A DNA stretch of 52,251 bases from Pseudoxanthomonas suwonensis. Lineage in GTDB: Bacteria; Pseudomonadota; Gammaproteobacteria; Xanthomonadales; Xanthomonadaceae. The notes below the pieces were generated by a model that saw only the letters and a list, made by a program, of their open reading frames with translations, was not told the origin of the DNA and made no database searches. The stretch spans positions 1-52,251 of the forward strand of contig QFNC01000019.1 of assembly GCA_003240695.1 (NCBI GenBank), given 5' to 3'. Made by a program: the position numbers and the translations under genes. This document shows positions 45,889-52,251 of the stretch, in pieces. How positions within the stretch are numbered: the first letter of the stretch is position 1; the number at the start of each line of letters is the position of its first letter.

Positions 45889-46851
45889 TCAGCCGGCCGA
45901 TGCAGCGGTGATTGCCGGTGCTGCTGCGGTGGCTGCCTCGGCAGCCGGAGCGGCATCGGTGGCTGGCGTCGCGGCCGGCGCTGCCGGTGTCGCCGGTTGC
46001 ACCGGCGCGGGCACGGCCGGTGCGGGTGCAGGCGCCGGCGCGCGCCTGGCCTTCTCGGCGGCCAGCCAGCTGTCGAATTCGGCCTTGGGCACGGCGCGCA
46101 CCACGATCGGCATGAAGCCGTGGTCCTTGCCGCACAGTTCGGCGCACTGGCCGCGGTAGATGCCCGGCTGCTCGATCTGCGCCCAGGCCTCGTTGATGAT
46201 GCCGGGGATGGCGTCCTGCTTCCAGCCGAAGGCCGGCACCCACCAGGAGTGGATCACGTCGTCGGCGGTCAGCAGGAAGCGGATCTTGGTGCCGACCGGG
46301 AGCACCAGTTCGTTGTCCACGTCCAGCAGGTACTCGGGATGGTTGGCCGTGCGCGCATCCACGCCGCTCTGGCGGATGTCATCGCTCTTGCGGTTCAGGC
46401 GGCTGGTGAATTCCACGCCCTGATCCAGGTATTCGTAGGTCCACATCCACTGGTATCCGGTCACCTTCACCGACAGCTGCGAGTCGCGGGTGTCGTACAT
46501 CTTAATCAGATTGCGCGTGGCCGGGAACGCCAGCACCACCAGGATGATGATCGGGATGACGGTCCAGATCACTTCCGCGGTGGTGTTGTGGGTGAAGGTG
46601 GCCGGCACCGCGCCCTTCGACTTGCGGAACTTGAAGATGGCATAGGCCATGGCGCCGAACACGATGACGCCGATCACCACGCACACCCACAGCACCCACA
46701 TGTGCGCCTCGTAGGCGGCATGCGAGGTCGGGGTGACGCCGCGGCCCATGTTCAGCTGCCAGCGCACCGGATCGGCCGCCTGCGCCCATGCCAGCAACGG
46801 CGCGAATGCCGCCATCGCCATTGCCCATCGAATCCTGTGCGCTTGCATCAT
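45889..46851 (-). CDS. ctaC: Cytochrome c oxidase subunit 2
   Basis: 320 aa from ATG 46851; longer frames upstream have no support. Signal peptide (AMAMAAFAPLLAWAQA), two TM helices (residues about 45-70 and 90-110), then the periplasmic CuA domain with VIHSWWVPAFGWKQDAIPG and the site GQCAELCGKDHGFM. After the domain comes an unusual 50-residue Ala/Pro tail (about 270-320); there is no fused cytochrome c domain. First gene of the cox operon. Confidence 0.95.
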   Translation of the reverse strand: MMQAHRIRWAMAMAAFAPLLAWAQAADPVRWQLNMGRGVTPTSHAAYEAHMWVLWVCVVIGVIVFGAMAYAIFKFRKSKGAVPATFTHNTTAEVIWTVIPIIILVVLAFPATRNLIKMYDTRDSQLSVKVTGYQWMWTYEYLDQGVEFTSRLNRKSDDIRQSGVDARTANHPEYLLDVDNELVLPVGTKIRFLLTADDVIHSWWVPAFGWKQDAIPGIINEAWAQIEQPGIYRGQCAELCGKDHGFMPIVVRAVPKAEFDSWLAAEKARRAPAPAPAPAVPAPVQPATPAAPAATPATDAAPAAEAATAAAPAITAASAG

Positions 46852-47060
46852 GTTGCGGGCCCCAAGCCTCTGTGCCGAATACGGAGTGCTGCGCCGCGTC
46901 GCGGCGGATGCCGCATGCACGGCGTGACCACCGGGAATGCGGGACAGCATGAAATGGTAAGCCCCCGCACCCGTCAGCGGCAAGCCGGCCCCGCACTGCG
47001 TCATCGGCCAGCCCGGCAGCGGCGCTAGAATGTGGTCCGATTTCAGACCCTGCCGACGCC

Positions 47061-50000
47061 GTGAGCGAACTGCTGTCGCCCGAACTGCCCGTCCCGCCAT
47101 CCGCCCTGCGTCAGGCGATCACCGCCGCCTGGCTGCGCGACGAGACCGAGCACGTCACCGACCTGCTGGCCCAGGCCCGCCAACCCGATGCGGACCGCGC
47201 CGCCATCGCCGCTACCGCCGCCGACCTGGTGCGTCGGGTGCGATTGCGCGCGCAGGACCAGGACGTGGTGGAGTCGTTCATGCGCCAGTACGACCTGGGC
47301 AGCGAGGAAGGCGTGCTGCTGATGTGCGTGGCCGAGGCGCTGCTGCGCATCCCCGACCAGGACACCGCCGACGCGCTGATCCGCGACAAGCTGGGCGATG
47401 CCGACTGGCGCCGGCACATTGGCCAGTCGGATTCGCTGCTGGTGAACGCCTCCACCTGGGGCCTGATGCTGACCGGGCGGCTGGTGAACCTGACCGACAC
47501 CACGCGGCGCGACGCGCACAATGCCTTCTCGCGGCTGCTGGGCCGGCTGGGCGAGCCGGTGATCCGGCTGGCGGTGCGGCAGGCGATGAAGATCATGGGC
47601 CACCAGTTCGTGATGGGGCGCACCATCGGCGAGGCACTGGAACGCTCGCACAAGGGCGACAGCGACGCGTACCGCCATTCCTTCGACATGCTGGGCGAAG
47701 CCGCACTCACCGCGGCCGATGCGCAGCGCTACTTCAAGGCCTACGAAGCCGCGATTGCCGCGATCGGTGCCAGCGGCCCGTTCAGCGATGTCATCGCCGC
47801 GCCCAGCATCTCCATCAAGCTGTCGGCGTTGCACCCGCGCTACGAGCATGCCAAGCGCGCCCGGGTGCTGGCCGAACTGGCACCCCGCATCCTGCAGTTG
47901 GCGCAGCAGGCCAAGGCGCAGCGCATCGGCTTCACCATCGATGCGGAGGAAGCCGACCGGCTGGAGCTGTCGCTGGACCTGATCGACGCCACTTTCCGCG
48001 ACTCCTCGCTGGATGGTTGGGACGGCTATGGTCTGGCCGTGCAGGCGTACCAGAAGCGCGCGCCGTACGTGATCGACTGGCTGGCCGATCTGGCCCGTCG
48101 CAGCAGCCGGCGCATGCCGGTGCGGCTGGTCAAGGGCGCCTACTGGGACAGCGAGATCAAGCGGGCGCAGATGGATGGCCAGGCCGGGTATCCGGTGTTC
48201 ACCCGCAAACCGAATACCGATGTCAGCTACCAGGCCTGCGCGCGCCGCCTGCTGGATGCCGGCGATGCGCTGTATCCGATGTTCGCCACCCACAACGCGC
48301 AAACCATCGCCGCCATCCACCGCATGGCCGCAGGCCGGCCGTTCGAATTCCAGAAGCTGCACGGCATGGGCGATGACCTGTATGCCGAAGTGATCCCCAC
48401 CGACCGCCTGAGCGTGCCCTGCCGCGTGTACGCGCCGGTGGGCTCGCACGAGGACCTGCTGCCGTATCTGGTGCGCCGCCTGCTGGAAAACGGTGCCAAC
48501 TCCAGCTTCGTCAACCGCATCACCGACGACTCCGTTCCGGTGGACGAGCTGGTGCGCGATCCGGTGGAGGTGGTGGGCGCGTTCCAGCACATCCCGCATC
48601 CGCACATTCCGCTGCCGCGCGACCTGTACCGCGCGCATGCCGCCCGCCATGCCGACCGAGATTCCGCCATGACCACGCCATCCCCCGCCCCTGCCCGCGC
48701 CAACTCCAGCGGCGTGAATCTGGCCGATGACCAGCAACTGCAGGCGCTGGCCGAGCAGCTGCAGGCCGCGCCGGTGGGACAGTGGCAGGCCGTGCCGCTG
48801 GTGCCCGGTGTGCAGCCGAACGGCGAGCGCATCGCCGTGACCAATCCCGCGGACCGCCGCCAGACCGTGGGCCACTGGCTGCCCGCCGATGCCGCCGCCG
48901 TGCAACGAGCCTTGGACAACGCCGTGGCTGCACAACCGGCCTGGGATGCCACCCCGGCCGCCGAGCGCGCGGCACTGCTGGACCGCGCCGCCGACCTGCT
49001 GGAAGCGCGCCTGCCGCAGTTCATCGCCTTGTGCACCCGCGAAGCCGGCAAGACGATCCCCGACGGCGTGGCCGAGGTGCGCGAGGCAGTCGACTTCCTG
49101 CGCTACTACGCCGACCAGGCTCGACGCCACTTCGCCGTGGACGCCCTGCCCGGCCCGACCGGCGAATCCAACACGCTGCAGCTGGCCGGCCGCGGCGTGT
49201 TCGTGTGCATCAGTCCGTGGAACTTTCCGCTGGCCATCTTCGTGGGCCAGATCGCCGCCGCGCTGGTGGCCGGCAACAGCGTGATCGCCAAACCCGCCGA
49301 ACAGACCAACCTGACCGGATTCGCCGCGGTGCAGCTGTTGCACGAGGCCGGCATTCCCGCCGCCGTGCTGCAGTTCGTTCCCGGCGACGGCGCCAGCGTG
49401 GGCGCCGCGCTGACCGGCGACCCGCGCGTGGCCGGCGTGGCCTTTACCGGCTCCACCGACACCGCGCGCGCCATCAACCGCGCCCTGGCCGCGCGCGAAT
49501 CCGGCCCCATCGCCACATTGATCGCCGAAACCGGCGGCCAGAATGCGCTGATTGCCGATTCGTCCTCACTGCCGGAACAGGTGGTGAAGGACGCGCTGGC
49601 CTCGGCCTTCACCTCGGCCGGCCAGCGTTGCTCGGCGGCCCGCGTGCTGTTCGTGCAGGACGATATCGCCGACAAGGTCATCGCCATGCTGGCCGGCGCC
49701 ATGGCCGAACTGACCGTCGGTGATCCGGGCCTGCTGTCCACCGACGTTGGCCCGGTGATCGACGCCGATGCCAAGGCCCAGCTGGATGCCCACGCCCAGC
49801 GCATGCAGCAGGAGGCCCGCGCCATCGCCACCGCCGCCCTTCCCGACGCCACCGCGCACGGCACCTTCTTCGCCCCGCGTGCGTGGGAGCTGCGTTCGCT
49901 GGACCAGCTGCACAAGGAACACTTCGGCCCGGCGCTGCATGTGATCCGCTGGAAGGCCGAGCATCTCGATGCCGTGGTGGATGCCATCAACGCCACCGGC

Positions 50001-50267
50001 TACGGCCTGACTCTCGGCGTGCACTCGCGCATCGACGCCACCATCGACCGCATCGTGCGTCGGGCGAAAGTGGGCAACATCTACGTCAACCGCAACCAGA
50101 TCGGCGCGGTGGTGGGCGTGCAGCCGTTCGGCGGCCAGGGCCTGTCCGGTACCGGCCCCAAGGCCGGCGGTCCGCACTACCTGCCGCGCTTCGCCACCGA
50201 AAAGACGGTGACCGTCAACACCACCGCGGCCGGCGGCAATGCGAGCCTGCTGACGCTGGGGGAGTGA
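47061..50267 (+). CDS. putA: Bifunctional proline dehydrogenase / glutamate semialdehyde dehydrogenase
   Basis: Oxidises proline to glutamate at the inner-membrane face, feeding electrons to quinone and making NADH. 1068 aa from GTG 47061. PRODH barrel: MPVRLVKGAYWDSEIKRAQ, GRPFEFQKLHGMGDDLY and the FAD-binding KRITDD-like NRITDDSV. The aldehyde dehydrogenase part (from about 550) has the general base Glu near 823 (LIAETGGQNALI) and the catalytic Cys near 857 (SAGQRCSAARV). Shorter than the 1320-residue E. coli form: the N-terminal ribbon-helix-helix repressor and the C-terminal extra domain are both absent. Regulation must therefore be by another protein. Confidence 0.97.
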   Translation: MSELLSPELPVPPSALRQAITAAWLRDETEHVTDLLAQARQPDADRAAIAATAADLVRRVRLRAQDQDVVESFMRQYDLGSEEGVLLMCVAEALLRIPDQDTADALIRDKLGDADWRRHIGQSDSLLVNASTWGLMLTGRLVNLTDTTRRDAHNAFSRLLGRLGEPVIRLAVRQAMKIMGHQFVMGRTIGEALERSHKGDSDAYRHSFDMLGEAALTAADAQRYFKAYEAAIAAIGASGPFSDVIAAPSISIKLSALHPRYEHAKRARVLAELAPRILQLAQQAKAQRIGFTIDAEEADRLELSLDLIDATFRDSSLDGWDGYGLAVQAYQKRAPYVIDWLADLARRSSRRMPVRLVKGAYWDSEIKRAQMDGQAGYPVFTRKPNTDVSYQACARRLLDAGDALYPMFATHNAQTIAAIHRMAAGRPFEFQKLHGMGDDLYAEVIPTDRLSVPCRVYAPVGSHEDLLPYLVRRLLENGANSSFVNRITDDSVPVDELVRDPVEVVGAFQHIPHPHIPLPRDLYRAHAARHADRDSAMTTPSPAPARANSSGVNLADDQQLQALAEQLQAAPVGQWQAVPLVPGVQPNGERIAVTNPADRRQTVGHWLPADAAAVQRALDNAVAAQPAWDATPAAERAALLDRAADLLEARLPQFIALCTREAGKTIPDGVAEVREAVDFLRYYADQARRHFAVDALPGPTGESNTLQLAGRGVFVCISPWNFPLAIFVGQIAAALVAGNSVIAKPAEQTNLTGFAAVQLLHEAGIPAAVLQFVPGDGASVGAALTGDPRVAGVAFTGSTDTARAINRALAARESGPIATLIAETGGQNALIADSSSLPEQVVKDALASAFTSAGQRCSAARVLFVQDDIADKVIAMLAGAMAELTVGDPGLLSTDVGPVIDADAKAQLDAHAQRMQQEARAIATAALPDATAHGTFFAPRAWELRSLDQLHKEHFGPALHVIRWKAEHLDAVVDAINATGYGLTLGVHSRIDATIDRIVRRAKVGNIYVNRNQIGAVVGVQPFGGQGLSGTGPKAGGPHYLPRFATEKTVTVNTTAAGGNASLLTLGE

Positions 50268-50288
50268 GCCCGAGGCAGGCAATCGGCG

Positions 50289-50797
50289 TCACTCGCCCTT
50301 GCCATCCACCAGAACGTAGTCCCTGCCCTTGCTTTTCCACACCGGCGTGGCCGTGTCCAGCAGCACGCACGGACGACCGCCGCACGAGGTGTTGGTGACG
50401 TGCTGCGACGTCTGCCGCACTTCGGCGGACACCTCGGCCGCATCGGCCCGGGCGCGGGCATCCTGCAGCCGCCGGTATTCGTGATTCAGCAGCAGAAAAA
50501 GCCGAAGCACAGCAGCGCCAGCCCGGCCGCCGACACGATCAACGCACGCCACGCCTTGCCGATGGCCGGTCGCAGTGCGGATTCGATTTTCTGCTGCTGC
50601 TCCTGGAACAGCGCCACCATCGCCTGTTTCAGTTTCGCTTCCTCGCCCTGTCGCGCTGCCGTCAGTTCGCCCTGCGCCGCCTGCATCTGCTGCATGCCCT
50701 CGGCCAGCTGGCGCGCCTGCTGTTCGGTGGTGCTTTCCAGCCGCTCCACCACCAGCATCATGCGGCGGATCGCGCTCGCATCGGTCATGGCATCCAT
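50289..50797 (-). pseudogene. Coiled-coil/TM partner protein of the edge effector, frameshifted in a T5 run
   Basis: Starts at ATG 50797 (MDAMTDASAIRRMM), 7 bases after the effector stop. A coiled coil (QQARQLAEGMQQMQAAQGEL, about 25-70) leads to a TM helix (ALIVSAAGLALLCFGFF), where the frame ends in TGA. In the next frame it continues LLLNHEYRRLQDARARADAA to VLVDGKGE at 50289. Reading the T5 run (plus 50496-50500) as T6 joins them into about 168 aa. Probable immunity or accessory protein by position. Confidence 0.65.
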
Positions 50798-50803
50798 CGC
50801 GGA

Positions 50804-52251
50804 TTACCTGGCCATCTCGTTCTGCAACTGCTGCATCTGCTGCCGCTGCTGCTGCGCGGCGATCATGCCCTGCTCCTGGCGCAGGGTTTCGTCGTCGAAC
50901 TGCTGCAAGGTCTTGCAGTGGACGCTCCGATGCCAGGTCCCGATCGATCACCGCGGTATGCCGATCAAGCACGCGATCGTGCGGGCTGGGCCACGGTTGC
51001 TGCTGCAGCCGATCGGCCTGCGCATCGGCCATCGTTTCCGCCCACAGTTCCCGGCCTTCCGGCGATTGCGCGAATCCCCGCTGCACACCGCGCGCGGCGG
51101 AGGCATCGCTGTTCTGCAGGGCATCGATCCAGGCATCCACCACCGCATCGCCACTGGGCGGAATGGGGCCTGGTCCTCGGCCGCGAACACCTGCTCCAGC
51201 GCCCAGGTGCCGTAGTCATTGGTGTAATCGGCAGTGGGGGGCTGTGTTCGCCCAGGAATCCCGGGCGCTGATGCGGCTGCGCATGCAGGTGCGACGGGCG
51301 ATCGAAATAATGCTGCCCCATCGCGGCGATGTTGCCGGGCGTTTGCGACAGGCTGCCGTCGGGGTTGAAGGTGAGGCCGGGGTTTGCAATCACCTTCACG
51401 TTGGTCGTGCTCGGATCTCGGGACACAAAATCCAGCACCCTATCATTACGTGTCTTCAGAACCAAATCCAATCCATTACCATTCGGATGGAATTGCCTTT
51501 CCCGACTCAGCAGCGCATTCCACCCCGCAATTTCGGCTTTCGCCTCGTCTTCGCGTGCGTTCTGGATGTAGGCGCGTAATTCGTCCGTATAGTGATGCAC
51601 GGCCGTTTGCTGCTGTGCCTGCGCGCGGATGTCCTGCAGGAATGTACCGGTGGCATGGTCGGTCGTGGCATCGTTGAAGCCGTGCTGGATTTCATGGCCC
51701 AGTACGAAAGTCATGTCCTCCGCATCGTAGTCGCCTTGGGGATTGGCAACGGTCTTGCTCTGCAGACCCAGTGGCGGCAGATTGATGCCCTTGGGGCTGC
51801 CGTCCTCGCTGCGGGTGTTGCCGTCGTAGGTGGCGCCGGCCGCCATGCCATGCGGCAGCAGGCTGAAGTGCTGTACATGCCCTTGCGTGATGGCATCCTT
51901 GACCTGGGCCGCCAGCACCGGCGAGCCGTTGAAGGTGGACTGCAGATTGTCCACCATGTCCTGATCCACGGTGTGGGTGGTGCCGGCCAGGTCCTGCCAG
52001 GTCTTGTGGGCGAACTCCACGGTGATGGCCTGCAACCCCACCACGGCATCCAGATCGCTGCTGGCCGCCGTGCCGCCCGGCTGGAAGCTGGCAGCCGGCA
52101 GGGTGATCACCCCAGCCGCCTTGTCGAAGCGGCCAGTCAGGCTGGGCGTGGTGCCCGGCGCTTCCACGGCAAAGCCCTGCAGCTGTCCGGCCGCAGCCTG
52201 CCGGTTGAGCAGATCGAGCCGGTCGGCATCGGCGATGACCGCCGCGCGCAA
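50804..52251 (-). pseudogene. HEIQH metallopeptidase effector, three frameshifts, 5' end outside the window
   Basis: The frame enters from beyond 52251 and is related to the effector at 37400: AEDMTFVLGHEIQHGFND (zinc motif), EDEAKAEIAGWNALLSR, NIAAMGQHYFDR. It is then broken at three short G/C runs: C6 should be C7 (plus 51236-51241), C4 should be C5 (51165-51168), G3 should be G2 (50939-50941). Repairing them gives TADYTNDYGTWALEQVFAAE, SGDAVVDAWIDALQNSDASA, and a Gln-rich end RQQMQQLQNEMAR at the TAA 50804. I do not see a clear XVIPCD in the repaired tail. Real decay or uncorrected homopolymer errors; the intact reading between lesions favours the latter or very recent loss. Confidence 0.75.

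Noticed and set aside
43494..46243. Several long frames opposite the cox genes
   Set aside because: Shadows; the opposite strand has all subunit motifs.

Overview
The window is about 65-70% GC. It reads as a chromosome segment from a gammaproteobacterium of the Xanthomonadaceae/Lysobacteraceae (Lysobacter-, Luteimonas- or Stenotrophomonas-like). The grounds are: fused thrA followed by thrB and thrC with overlapping ends; TetR-PIMT-TolC in a row; a complete cox/cta gene set; a short PutA; and effectors with the XVIPCD-like C-terminal domain known from Xanthomonas type IV secretion. The genus call is inference.

Housekeeping backbone, left to right: a K+-independent H+-pyrophosphatase with an OmpA-like C-terminal domain (715-3201), a conserved-TM-helix/MscS-like protein (5666-7351), soluble pyrophosphatase (11733-12281), a potassium-channel-like protein, a DUF4136 lipoprotein and a CPA2 antiporter (16082-19400), thiC with an upstream TPP riboswitch (20304-22332), thrA-thrB-thrC (22851-27534), TetR/PIMT/TolC (27622-30538), a DUF2238 membrane protein and a possible biotin-ligase relative (30576-31910), the cytochrome c oxidase cluster with heme O/A synthases and assembly factors (38838-46851), and putA (47061-50267).

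Between these blocks lie scattered antibacterial toxin/immunity modules. One class has XVIPCD-like tails or related HExxH peptidases, with candidate immunity proteins alongside (3265-4991, 36703-38821 and a frameshifted set at 50289-52251). The second class has short Ser/Thr-rich N-termini and diverse toxin domains: two tandem RTX + M91 metallopeptidases (8218-11539), a bacterial RNase A toxin with a CdiI-type partner (12405-13472), two tandem DUF4329 (JAMM-like) toxins with paralogous partners (32013-34505) and a non-specific endonuclease with a YezG-like partner (34742-36433).

The most striking observation is that all six toxin genes of the second class are preceded by the same element: GGGTNNNCCCTAG placed 24-25 bp upstream of a -10 hexamer, with no -35 box. 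The element is seen nowhere else in the window. This looks like a dedicated regulon controlled by an unknown activator, probably of NarL/LuxR type.

Other accessory features are a two-cassette integron fragment without integrase (14132-16082), inserted exactly at the stop codon of the channel gene and carrying a two-gene candidate defence cassette; a phase-locked 21-bp degenerate repeat (5062-5523); a DUF2785 pseudogene fused to the end of thiC; and several single-base homopolymer frameshifts at the two window edges. No tRNA, rRNA, IS element or CRISPR array was recognised.
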